Of a stretch of 64,000 nt of DNA, positions 1-12,426 are shown in pieces. The stretch comes from Formicarius rufipectus (Eukaryota > Chordata > Aves > Passeriformes > Formicariidae), in assembly GCA_013399695.1 (NCBI GenBank), contig VXAU01004440.1, forward strand, positions 569,079-633,078, written 5' to 3'. How positions within the stretch are numbered: position 1 is the stretch's first letter; every line of letters begins with the position of its first letter. Position numbers and translations under genes: made by a program. Below the pieces are notes generated by a model. The model saw only the letters and a program-made list of their open reading frames with translations. It ran no database searches and was not told the DNA's origin.

Positions 1-348
1 CATTATTTTTCCTGACATGAAGGCACATTGCTCAGCCCCTTTGCCTTTGGTCAGATATCAGCAACACAAAATGATGTCTTTGTGTAGCAATGTTTCAAGG
101 AGTAGAAGCTCTGGTCAGTTTTTCATAGATTCATTTTATTAAAGATCTTAAACTTTCCCTTTGACTTTTTTCTCCCCATATGAGGGAGGGACACTTCTTT
201 CACAAAAGAGTTGTTCTCCCAAGACAGTGGGACATTTATTTAAAGCCCAGATTTCCATCTTTAAGAACTTTCCTTCTGTCCTTTTGTCTGTGACTGGAAA
301 TGAAAGAAGCAAAATTCCGCCTCCCCCCCNTCAGACTTCCAAATTATT

Positions 349-382
349 CCCCCCCCCCCCCCCCCCCAAAAAAAAAAAAAAA
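349..382 (+). repeat. C19 followed directly by A15
   Basis: A run of 19 C (349-367) runs straight into 15 A (368-382). A shorter C run lies just upstream (323-329), followed by an undetermined base at 330. The tract length is likely to be unreliable. An open frame crossing it with strings of Pro and Lys is an artefact of the tract. Confidence 0.95.
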
Positions 383-3300
383 GTACAGAGACTTGATTGC
401 CATACCTTTCTCAAATGCTTTCCACTTCAAACTGCATCTCAAATTTTCCCTACATCTATGGAAAACTTGCCATCTTTACGTGACTCTGGATTAATGCTGC
501 TCAGAAAGAATTGGCTCAGTGCTGACGCTACAGAGCCCTTGTGCTGGTAGTGACTTCTTCAGCACTTTGACTTTCTGGTGAAATTTGTTTCACACACTGT
601 ATGATTTTCCTACCTGCAACACTTTAGAGTTACATCTGGGCAGGCTGCTGACCCACCCAGTCCAAACTGGAGTCTCAGAAAACTTTTGTGAAGTAGTCTC
701 TTCTCAGCATTTCTCCAATCCTCTTCCAAAAAGTGTGTAATTGTTGGATTTAAAATTTTCTTCTCAGACCTATGTATCTAAATAAATTCCCATACAGGCA
801 GAATGCGTTTAGAATATTTGACTGCACCAGATGTGACTGCAGCAGATAGTGTTGGAATAGTTATTTATAGCTAAAAGAATGCTGCATAAATATTTGAGGG
901 TCTCATAATTTGGAGAGAATAACAGTCCTCAACAGGCCTTTCTCTGCAGTTTTGGTTTTGTATTCATAACATAAGTGCATTTTTTCAGCTGGTCACAGTA
1001 CCTAGCAGATCTGTAGAAATTCTGCAACTTTTGGCCCCATTAGTTTGTAAGTTTTCAGAGGTAAACCCAGGGCTCTTTGAATGAAGCTTAGAGGACAAAG
1101 TTTTACGTCCAGTGAAGCCAAGGGAAGTTTCACCACCAGTGCCAAATGTGTTTGGTGTTTGCTCAAAAAGGCAAATTTATGCTGTATCAGGGAACTGAGT
1201 GGCTTCAGACTTTGTACACTACAAAGAACCAGCTTGCCATAGCTGATATTTGCAAAAGTGCCCAATTCTACAAGAAATTGCTTGCTATTAGGTGTTATAT
1301 CTAAGAGTTGATTTCTTCTGCCTGTCTCCTACTCTACTTCTCACTTTGGGGGTCTCTTTTAGGAGATATTTAATAGTATTGCAGAAACAACATCTTTAAT
1401 ATGCAAATGAGCATGGGCAAGGCCAAGACTGAAGCTTAACGTTTTTTTCTCATATAATTTCAGGCAGACAAAAGCTGCTGCACATCTGTAGATGCTAATT
1501 TTGGTGAATTTTTTAATTTTCAGAGAAACAGAGGTCATTCTGCCATCAAACAAACTTTTACCTAATGAAGTGAAAAAAATAACATTAATATAGTAAAATA
1601 CAAGAGAAGATTTTTCCAAGTTTTTAATTCAAAGTGGGTCACCAGGCAGATGATGTGATGTGCCAGCCCTTACACCAAGCAGGCTTCTTGGTGAGAGGCT
1701 CCCTCCGTCTGGTTTGGGCTCTTCCTGTCAGAGGATACCAATCATTTTTGCACTGGCACCACATCTTTCATCCATGAATGTAAGTTTATACCTATCAAGG
1801 TCTTGGGCCACTGGTGTTCATGGATTCTTGTACTGGGATCTGTTCTGCTAAGTCAGCCTTTATTGAGCAAAGGAGAATAGTTGAAAGATGTTGACAGTCA
1901 TCAGCATTGAAACGACACTAGGAAGAAAGTTGGAGGTTGTTTTTCTTGGTTCTGGGACTTATTTGCAGCATACCTACAAATCCATCCGCAGATGGGGCTG
2001 TGAGAATTTTTTCCCATCTTTGCTCTGGCTTATAAACTCTGTAGCACCCTGGGGCTCTGAAGTAGATCCACATGGTAGCAAGCTTTCTGTGTAATCTCTC
2101 TTGTGCTCCTGAAATCAGAGTCCTGCTGAGGTCATTAAATTATTAACTATTTATTTCTGTTGCCAGCATTTTGACCCTTTAGAACCATAGCGGGATTAAT
2201 CACCAGCTGATCTGGATTCACGTGTATTCCTTTTAAGGGGAGATAAGGTCTCCTGAGGGAGATGCTGATCAGCTTGAGGATTTGGTTAAAGGAAGGTGCA
2301 TTAAGCAACTAAAACTGCAAAGGCTGATTTTTTTAGTTTACTTGATAAATATGGTTGCTCAGAAAGCAATACTACAAGCTTTAATGTTTCAGATTACTCT
2401 GCCAGTTTTACATAGATCTCTGCATTGGTGACACGCATCTGTCTTTGTATAGTTGCACCACAAGGTTTCCATGGCACAGCAATACCACTCAGTGCCTTCA
2501 GCAGGTGCAAAACACTGTTCAAAAGGCATGCAAGGATCCAAACTATGAAAGCTGGAATTGATCCATGAGGTTGGCTTAGATAGATGCCTGCTTCTCAGGT
2601 AATTGTCTTTGGAATATCAGTGACACGGTGTAAACTTGGCTCTCTGAGTCTCAGCATTGCACTTGCATCTTCCCACTCTGCCTAGATGGAAAGATCAGAC
2701 AAGATCACAGACTGGGGGGGCTCAGAGCTGTGGCTGGCGTTTTTTTTCCAAGGCAGACAAGGACTCAATTACCCAGACAACAATAGGATAAAGATTATTG
2801 GAGTAAAAACACAAACAAACCATCGAGAAAGAGTAAGGCACTGTAATTTGTGAGCAGAAAAGAGGATCAGCACACAGAATAGAGCAGTGTGTCTGCTGAG
2901 GTGTGCCAGCAGCAGGCTTGGTGTGCTGGGGCACACTTAAAGGAGAGCTGCCTTCCTGGTGGGAAAGGTGTGCAGGGACAGTGGGAGCCACGTTCAGTGG
3001 AACAAAGATGGAAATGGGGAGGAAATTCCCTTTTAGCACTTTTAACATGCACAGCCGCCTTGCAAGTAAGATTGCTGGAGACAGTAGCTGGATATTAATA
3101 GGTGACATTAAATAATTGCCAAATGTAAATGCAGTTGAATGCCCCTCTCTGCAGTTATCTGAGTGTTCATTATGCCATAAAAAGTGGTTGCTTTTCCATC
3201 CCTGTGTGTATAGAAAGAGCTCACAGAAGCAAAATCCAATTTACATGAAAGATGAGGAAAGATGAAATAATCTTTAAGTCATTTTTATTCTGTGTAATTT

Positions 3301-5100
3301 TATTGTGAACAGATAAACTGTGTATATCATATTGGTTTTGTCCAAGTTTACACTAGATGTTACATTATTTCAGAAGATGAAAGAGTCAAGGGTAATAATG
3401 CAAGTCCCTGTTTATAAATCTCTTTTGTTGAAGTCTCTGACATAAATACATGAAAGTGAAAAATCAGAAAATGAAGAAAACAGCACAGACATTCTCATAA
3501 TAATTGTGGTTCACATAAAATAATCGCTGAAGCATCTAGCTTGGTCACTAGCTGCATTCAAAGTTAAGTATAGCCTGTAGCTTGTCTGTAAAAATCAAAT
3601 GCTCTTTTTCAGAGTGTTAATGGAAATCTGTTACTCATGGCTGAGGGTGTACAAGTGATGCTTGTAAATAAGCTTGAGCTTTTCTTCTTTGAGTTGTTTG
3701 GGGTTTTGAGAAAGCAAAGCACTTCTTCCTGTTTGATAATATTCTGCCTTAGTGAGAGAGATCCTTGGGGCCTCAGCAGCAAATTTATTCTGAAAAGCAA
3801 AACTAGTGCATAAATTAGTCTGTATCTAAAAAATGTTTTGATTTTCTGATTCCCCTATGAGATGTGATTTCTGGCTTTACCCAATTCTCCCTTTATGGCA
3901 GTTTTTTTTCTCCCAGCAGCCTATGTCATTAGCTTATCAGAAGACCTAGGTAAAGGTTAGGGGTATTAACAAAGAATAATGGATAGCCTTTGAGGTAACT
4001 TTTTATTTCTCTGGCATAGTTTATGTCCATACTTAGAGTAATGCTGACAGCTTCTGAGTTTCCAGTGGAATAATTAATTTGGGTCACTGCTCTGCAGCAT
4101 TCTGCTTCTCCTGTGTCTTAATGCCTGGAAATTTCTGGAGTCTTTGACATGTATTGTTTCATGTATACTTGTAACTGAAATGAGATTTCAAGGTTTTAAT
4201 CCATCCTGAGGTTAAATCCTTGTTTAAAGTGAATTTAATGTATGTCCTATCTGAAATAGGAGAACTGGTTTCAGGTGCTTTTGTCTAGAGGTTGATATAT
4301 GGAGAAAGATTCAGTGTAAATGGCTGGGCTTGCTTATTTTCCAACAAAGTGTTAGCTCACCTCTGACTACTTTCATCTTAGTACAAATTGAATTAGGGCT
4401 CCATTCATTCTTTTTTTTTTTTTTTTTTAGTTTACTAAACTGAGTAAAAATCTTGCAAAATTTAGTGGGTTCATCTGGCAAGTGATAGGGAAAACCGAGA
4501 GAAAACTGGACAAAATGGAAGGAAGTGCAAAGAGTTAATAATCTCTGATCAGCAATTTCATGAGCCCATGTCCATTTGCAAGTGGAATCGACTGAGGACA
4601 AGCTGAATCTCCCTACTCATTGGTACATTTGTTATGTGCAGCTCCATTTGCCAGTGTAAACTGTCTTTGTCTGCTGGTGTGGAGCTGAAGACGACCATTA
4701 GGATGAAACCAGCAGTTAGTGCATCAGTGGAGGAGGTGGGCTTGGCATACAGAGGGCACATCCCTGCTGAGAGCAGGGGTGAGCCGTGCCTCCCCACGGG
4801 GCTCAGCAGCCCCCCTTGACTGCACCAGAGTTTCCCTCCAGAATATGACTTAATATGTTCAAAGGCCTTTTCTTTTGGGCAAGGAAGAAGCAAGAAACAG
4901 TCACACAGAGAGACAAGAGGCCACTTGAAGAGAGTCCAAGGGCTGCAGGCGTTGTGCCACCACCCTTGCAAGCAAAACTGGGGCTTATGGCTTGAACTTG
5001 CAGCTTTTGGGTGCCTTTGAGTTACCAGCAGTGGGTTTGATAGGAGCTACTCTCTGTGAAGCACTGAGGTACTGAGAGCTGTGTGAACTGGCTTAGAGAT

Positions 5101-5130
5101 GGGGGTCAGTAGGGGGGGGGGGTTAGTGGG
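5101..5130 (+). repeat. G-rich tract with quadruplex-forming pattern
   Basis: G5, six bases, G11, five bases, G3. The G11 run can supply two of four guanine runs, so the pattern fits a putative G-quadruplex on the + strand, which would also exist in the RBMS3 pre-mRNA. Confidence 0.7.
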
Positions 5131-6239
5131 CTCAGAACTGTAGGCTCATTCCCTGCTTGGATCTGGGCTGCACTCAGGGGCTGCAGGGTTTCCCCAGAGA
5201 ACAACTAAGTTGGAGAGCCCCACAATACAGAGTTTACATGTAAGAAATATTTAGCTCCACAAATTTATTCAAACGATTTTGTATCTCAACATCTGAAAGC
5301 AAGTTTCTGGAGTATTCTCTGAAATTGCTGTGTGGCTCTTGAGGTACTGCTGTCTTACTGCATTGCTACCATTTTGGCCTGGTTTTAAAGATGATAAAGG
5401 GCATATAGCAACCAAGTGGCCCATACATTTCCATCACATTGGTAGTATTTTTATTGATAGAACAGAGGATTGAGGTAAGTCTTGCTTCTTTCAAGGGAGG
5501 CATTTTTCAAGAGCAGTTTAGAAATCATGGGTGACTTTGATCTGTTGCTGCCTGTATTATAGATGTTCTGCCATGAGATTAACTCTGGTCTGGGAGTCAT
5601 TACCTGAGCTGGCAGCCCTTGTATGTCAGCCACCTGCACGGGTGTCCACCAGTGGTGACTGACAGGCCAAGTCTACTGGAGGAAGTTTACTACCCCATAT
5701 GTGCTATCCACTGAGGTTTTGTCCTCCCTTGGGAAAAGGCCTGAGCTTGATCAGCAGGTTAAATTTGAAACTCTTGATGGAAGTGCCATAAGAGATGTCG
5801 CATCAGGTCTGATCTGTAAACCAGAACATTGGGACCAGTGTATCTTCACAGGGAGACAGCAGATGCACATTGACATCACACACAAAGGATCATCACTAAT
5901 GTCTCTTCCCACTGGCCTCACAACATGGTTCTGGGTCAAAAATATGAATTATTGACTTCATGTGCTCTTCAGCTTTGTGCAGTCAATTATCTCTGCGAGA
6001 TCCTGGGAGAAACTCCCCATCCTTTGCTTGGTCTCTGAGGTAGGTGAGGAGGAGGACTATTTCACTCCCTCCTTACTTCTCAGCAGAGGGTGACAGAAGA
6101 GCTGCAGGCACATACTGTGCCTTATAACACCAGCAAAGAGCCCTTGTTAGGTTGTGCTGCCCCCTCTGCCCCATGCAGAGGGGACAGGACCTGCTGCAGA
6201 GTCTCCTGTTCTCCCTGTGCCTCAAGCTGGAACACAGAG

Positions 6240-6710
6240 CTCAGACTTTCTTCTACCTGTCTTTTCTCCTATCTTTGTTATTATTATCCAGTTTTCTTTT
6301 ATTTATGTCCCTTGTTAAAAGCTGATTTATTCAGTTTAGAGTCCCTGTCTTTTCTTTGTCCCAGCCTTCATTTATTAGTGAGCCTCTTCCATCTTTTTTC
6401 TGCCTGACATGAAGTGTTTGTAAAAGCCTTTCTTACTCCTCTTAATCCCTTTGTCTAGCGTGAACTCCCCTTGCTTTTCTGTTACTCTTACTTTCCCTGC
6501 AAGTCTTAACTGATTCTTTGTAGTCTTGTGTGGATCCTCTCTATTTCCAGTATGCCTGCTTTTTTCCTTTAAACCCTCAGAGTAGTCCCTTGTGAAACCC
6601 TGCTGGCTGCTCTCTTTTTTTTTTTTTCTTTGAATTTTTCTTTATCACAAGGACTACAACAGACTGCATTTTCATTAGAGTGCCTGTCAGGATTTTTTTT
6701 TTTTTTTTGC
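6240..6710 (+). repeat. Pyrimidine-rich region ending in T13 and T16 runs
   Basis: The + strand is strongly enriched in C and T through this region, with T13 at 6615-6627 and T16 at 6693-6708. In the transcript it would be a long polypyrimidine stretch, a type of sequence bound by PTB-like factors. No acceptor with a coding continuation was found behind it. Confidence 0.65.
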
Positions 6711-7811
6711 TGCCTTTGGCACTCAGGGCTGCTCAGAAAAGGGGTTGGATTTTAAGCACCCCTTTGGGAAGAACAAGCTCCATCCCTCCTGCCCACAGCT
6801 CCCCCTTTCAATTTGCAAATGAAAACTAGCAATAAGGGACAGATTAAACAGCATCATGCCTGGGTGCACTGCTGCGAGAGGCTTTCAGTGTGCTTGTGCC
6901 TTGCTTCTAAGACATGGAGGGGTATGGTATGCAAATACAGACATAGACACAATGACATCCCTCGGTAGCATGGGATCTTTTCTCCATACTTACTGCTCTG
7001 CGAATGCACTCATCTGAAATGTCCTGTGCCAGTGAGTTCCACAGTTTTATTAATTCTGTGTAATTGTTTTAGACCTCTGGTAGTTTCATATGATGTTCTC
7101 TACTTCTTCAGAAAGAAAGAGCATTACGCTTCTGTAAGTGCTTTGTCCGTGCTGTTTAAGACTGAATTGGATTTTTTCCATTTTATCAGTGAGGCCGCTC
7201 AGTCTGACTACTTTAAATAAACACTTAGTATCTTAAAAAGACCCAACACAGGATAGTTTGGTGCACACATATTTTACCTAAGCATTTTGTAAGGTGAGCT
7301 GTCAACATTCCTGTCTTTGATTGATTTCAGACATTAAAGGTGTGTGACATGTATGGAAAGATACGTAGTTACATATTTCCCTTCTGATAGTAACAGATAT
7401 TTTAGAAAAAAAAAAAAAAGGCATCTTCTGTCTAATGCTGTAAGTGAAAAATATATTCAGCATTAACTTGGCTAGAATCCACAGGGACATCTACTGCAAG
7501 TGAAGTAATAGGTGAATATTTCAGTGACCCTTGGTGATGAGTAATTCAGTATCCACCCAGAATGTAGCAATGTAGAAGTATGTGAATGAAGCATGAGGTT
7601 GTGTCTGTCACTAGAGTGTCTGTAAACCCTAGGGCAAAGCAGAACAACAGTTGGGAAACCAGGAACACCTTCCAAAAAGAACATGTGTCAGGCCCAGGGT
7701 CCCAGCCCCAGAGAATGATTCCAGATGACTTTCAAAAAATGAGGTTATTGCATAAGTGCATAAAATGAGATGCCTGCAAATACATGTGATCACCAGAGCT
7801 GTCCAACCAGT

Positions 7812-8124
7812 CGTTTTGAATCCATCTCCTGCTAGAGGCAGAGAACCACTTCTGAAGGCCTTTTTTCTCGCTGTAATTTTAAGTGGTGGGTAGGCAGAGT
7901 CAAGTCATGCTTTGGATTCCAGTAATAAGGAAGCGAAGTGTCACAACCTGTGTTCTCTTTTTATTCCCTCTTGTTCTGAAAACCTGCGAGTTTATTAGCA
8001 CTGCTGTTTTGAAGGGAAAGCGAACACCAGGATCAAAACTGCCTTGTCACGTCGTTGTACGTGGTGGGAGCTGAGCTCTGTCGTGGGCTTGACAGCGAGA
8101 GCTGCTGAGTCGTAGTGGTGCCCG
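7812..8124. promoter_or_regulatory. Local CpG cluster
   Basis: Twelve CpG dinucleotides in 313 bp (7812, 7869, 7934, 7987, 8021, 8050, 8053, 8060, 8082, 8096, 8111, 8123), eight of them in the last 104 bp, in a background where CpG is scarce. It includes CACGTCGTTGTACGTG, a 5-bp inverted repeat with an ACGTG core like bHLH-PAS or CREB-type sites. It is too short and AT-rich for a classical CpG island. It may be a small regulatory element or a CpG-rich relic of an old repeat. Confidence 0.35.
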
Positions 8125-11100
8125 TTAGGCTGCAAGTGTGTTAGGAAATTGGTGGCATCAAGTGGCTTGTTGAAATTAATCCTTTCCTCCGCATGAGGTA
8201 TTCTCTTAGCACATGAAGGAATAATTCATGTGCCAGACTTTTTGACATAGGTATTGCTGTCGTGGTATTAAGACTGAATGTGTAGGTGGAAGCACTGGGG
8301 TAATACAGGAGTTTTACAAACAAAACAAACAAAAAAAAAAAAAAAGGAGGAACAGGAATCCTTGTAGATGTAATTTGTTAAAAGCCCAGAAATACTGTAC
8401 ATGGGATAGCAATACTAGTGGCATGCAGGGGAGCTGGCTCAAGTGCAAGCAGTGCAGATGTAGACCTGGTACTACCTGGAAAGGGAAAAAAGCACTTTTG
8501 TCTGCAAACAGAGTTGAAAATGCTTAGTGGGTAAAAATTTGAGGCATAAATAAAAATAGGCTTACGTTCAGACTTTTAGTAATAATTACATTAAAATGAC
8601 ACAATTCATTAAATAATGCAATACATTCACATCTCTAAATACGCAGCAGCTGTTCACTTCTGTCAAACACGATTCCTTTAGGGACTGAAAAGAGAAGAGT
8701 AGCATGCTGACTTGCATGGTAATGTCCCGATGAGTGCTGGGCTGCAGCCTGCTCCCAGTGTTTATTAACAAAGGGTGTCTCTCTCCCAGTGCCAGATTCT
8801 GAAGGTACCACTCCAACTGGGCAGGAGGTGCCAGCTGGGCAGACTAGGGTAGGGAATGAGTGGATACAACACAGGCCTCAGAATTGTCCTTCTAAGGCTT
8901 TGTAGGAACTGAGCATTAGGAGACATTTCAGCCTCAGGCTACAAGCAGATGAATTTGGCAGGCTGTAATGTGCTGGGGTTGAAGCTTATAGGAAGCTTTT
9001 ATTTTAAAATTAAAACCAGAAAAAATTAGAGCTGCTAGGTGATGGCTGGTTGAGAGGGGGAATTGTCTGAACATAGTCATCCTTCTCAGGCCTTTGGTTA
9101 TGGAAGTCCTATAGCCAAGCTTCTAATACTTAGGATTGATGTAATGTATGTATTGATGCAACTAATCAGCCAGTAGTTATATTTTCATTGCTTTCTAAAC
9201 AGAGAGTCTTATCCTTACAGCAAAGCTGACGTAGTGTTCAGAAGGTGTGATAAATAGATGTCTTACTGGAAAATGATAGACACCTGTGAAGAGCCCAGCT
9301 GAGAGCAGAAGTTGAGTTATTGTAGTTGTTGACATCATCTGGTTACTTATGGAAGATGGTGAACTGCGTGTCTCCCGTACACTATGACGCTTCATTTAGA
9401 GACATTCCTGTGCATCAAGAAATATAATTTGGACCTTGGTTTCTAATTATAGGGAGAAAGTCTTTGTATCTTCTATCAGTCTGTACTAAATTAAGTGATT
9501 CTACAGAAATAAAATCTGTTTACAATAGAATACTCATCCTGAAGGTATTATCTCTGACGTCTGTGTCTTAGACTTTCAATCACTTTATACATGACATTTT
9601 ACTTTTACTTGTGCCAAACTTAATTTTCATATTATATTGAAACCAGTATCAGGAGGCTCATAGTCCCTCATTTATGCAAGAAGAGAATTCAAGGTTAGAG
9701 TTGGCTCTTGAAGTCTCTTTGTGCCAACATCTGTAGAGAAAATGACAATAATCTACAAAATTAGAAGCTCAGAGCTTGTAATTTCCTTGTGAATTATTCT
9801 TTCCTTGTTCCTTTTATATAACTATACTTGTATAAATAGATCATGGTGACTTACTTTTCTTTCCTGGTGATGGATTTGGAGTGTTTGTCACCTGTGTTCT
9901 CATATATTTGTTGTGATATACTGAAGGATTTTATCTTGCTAAGGATTTTTCTGTCTTGTGCTTCATTTGGGATTTTCCCCCCCCTCTTCACTGTAGTATT
10001 ATTCAGGAACTAGCTTTTTATTCAGGATCATAATAGAAGTTTGATAAGAACACTCTAGAGAATGAAATTCTGACACGAGAAGAGGCTTTAAAAAGAAATC
10101 CACAATTTTATTAACTTGTAGACTAAATTGTGTGGCCCAACATTTGAAGTTTAAAATGGCTCTATGTGTTGGTGAAATGGAGCATAAGCATAATTATATG
10201 GCATTGACAGACTTATCGTTTGGGTAATATATCTTTATCTGCTGCTGCTGCTTTGTACCGAACCGGTGAGCTCACCCTCTCTTAGCATCCCCTGCATGCT
10301 AACTAACCTGTACTCAGAACCTTCACCTTTCAACTTCTATCCCCAAGAGTCAGCCACCTTCTCTTAGGGGACAAGCAGAGGCAGATAAAACATTAATACA
10401 GCTTGCCAAGATTTAACATCTCTCCTCTTTTTATTCTTAATATAATCTATGTATGCTTCTCTCGGTCTATTTTTCTGTCTGCTTTGTGCCTTTGCCTCAC
10501 ACTCGGCTCACAATGTAAGGTGCAGGTGAAATTGCAATTAAGTGCACCTAAATAAATGTACAGCTTTTAAGTTCTTTCCCTTTATAAACTATATAAAGCC
10601 AGGCCTGTGAAATGCAGTGGGGAAAAGAAGCAAATCTGTCTACAGGTATCTTCTGGCTTAAAGGAAAGGGAGGAAAAACCAGTGCATCTGCATTCCCTTC
10701 ATTTATCCTGTCAGGATCACAAAGGTTCTCTTTTGGTGAGATTTAGCGTTTGCAGACTTTACAGGAGTAGGGATACTGCAGGTTAGATATTTGCATATTT
10801 CCTGTCCTCTTTATTTTCTAGAGCAACTGATGAACACTGTGTGTATTTTGAGCCTCTATATCAGTATTTTCCACACTTTTTAGCAGCAGTAAACTAGTAG
10901 TCCTATAATGAAAAAGAAATGCTTAACATTTTATTAATTCCACTCAGATTTGTTTGTCCTATAGGGTATATTTTTATTTCTATTCTTTCCTGACTCTTTC
11001 TGCTCACCCAGCTGCCATTGCTTTTTCTCATGTCCTTATTGCACAGAAAATGGCATGGTGCTACTCTCCTTGCTCAGACAATTCTAGACCTTCCTTTCTG

Positions 11101-11147
11101 ACTGAGGAGTTATTTTACCTCCTGCTGTCTCCTATGTCTATACAGAT

Positions 11148-11215
11148 GGGGGGGGGGTGGAAACAAAACCAAAAAAACCACACCAAAAAACCTTACCCAA
11201 AACCTCCAGAGAACA
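11148..11215 (+). repeat. G10 run followed by an A/C-rich simple tract
   Basis: GGGGGGGGGG at 11148-11157, then TGGAAACAAAACC and an A/C-rich stretch to about 11215. Low complexity; no function seen. Confidence 0.8.
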
Positions 11216-12412
11216 GCTCAAGTTCTGTGATGCTTTTTCAATTGGTAATACAATGCTGGGCAGCAGAGGCTGAGTAGCGAAATTCAAGCGAGTTCATTGA
11301 AAAATGTCCATCTAGCATCTTTCCTGCTACAAGAGTGACAGCCCTTCACATTTTCCTCTTAATTTGTACCCTTTGGTTGACTATAGTATTGATTTGTGCA
11401 TTAAGGGTGATTTAATCTTTCTTCCACCCTCTTATTAAGAGGATTTGAAACCCTACCTGGAGTCTTTATTAGCTTTTGACATCACAAAGGGAAATGTCAA
11501 CACATAATGAGATAAATTTCAACATCACAGAAGACTGGAATACAACTTTCACGAAAGATGGATGTAGGCAACACTTACCAAAATAAAAAAAATAGCCAAA
11601 AGAACACTTCCTTTTCAGCATCCATCCATCTTTCTGTTTGTCTCTTGCTGCACTATAGTATTTATTAGAGTTTGTCTTGCTATACAATGGATTGCCAGAA
11701 TCATGATTAAGAAGCTTATTCAAATGAATTAAAAATGTTTAAATGAAAAAGACCCAGAGAAGTAATTGCCAAAATTTAATCAAGGATTTAATTTGTAGCA
11801 CAGACCAGCCAAATGGATTTTGCCGTTTTTCACTGCACTGTTTGTACAAGGAAATTAAAAAGTATAAAGAGTCAAAGACTCAGCAGTGTAACCCTTTAAG
11901 AATATTGCAGTGTGCTCACTTATTCTCATTAGCTGTATTATATCAGACTTGCTCCTGAGGGCTTGTAGTTTGCAAAGCCAGAACACAGACGGTGGAAAAA
12001 AAGATGATAGCATTTTTTCCAGTGTCATAAATTACTGCCAGCACACATTAGATGATTTCTCCATGCATTGCTGTAAGCAATGGTAGGTTAAATATCCCCC
12101 TTCTTAATGCCACTTAGTAATAAATGCCCTCATTTTAGCATGTCATCTTTAGCTGAACTGAAATAACTGAGACTAAGGGGCTGTCAGGGTTTGAAACAGA
12201 AACGTTTTGCTTGCCTTTACTGCCGAGAAATACATACATGGCACCATTATGCTGTCTCTGTTTCACTGATAATAATAAGGTATCATCAAGCCTGGCATAT
12301 CAGTTTGAATATGTTTTGCAGAAGTCTAATCATTAAGTAATATGTATCCTATTTCATCCATCATTTCCACACAGAGAGCCGTGCAGCACAATTGAGAGAA
12401 CAATACTTTATG

Positions 12413-12426
12413 AGCTATCAATAGCT
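12413..12426. repeat. Inverted repeat with 6-bp arms, TATCAATA core
   Basis: AGCTATCAATAGCT: arms AGCTAT and ATAGCT around CA. Same centre as the repeats at 40264 and 46143. Short enough to be chance on its own. Confidence 0.5.

Larger units (their letters stand above)
1..7811. other. Intronic sequence, no gene seen
   Basis: AT-rich unique-looking sequence. It holds the C19A15 tract, an octamer ATGCAAAT at 1401-1408 and another at 6929-6936, the G-rich tract at 5101 and the pyrimidine-rich region at 6240-6710. Open frames are up to 137 codons (4558-4971, - strand) without domains or splice context. One undetermined base at 330. Confidence 0.75.

Noticed and set aside
161..550. 129-codon open frame with Pro and Lys strings
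   Set aside because: It exists only because the C and A homopolymer runs cannot form stops in this frame; it crosses an undetermined base and has no domain.
10265..10276. 12-bp palindrome GGTGAGCTCACC
   Set aside because: Palindromes of this length are expected many times in 64 kb; no supporting context.
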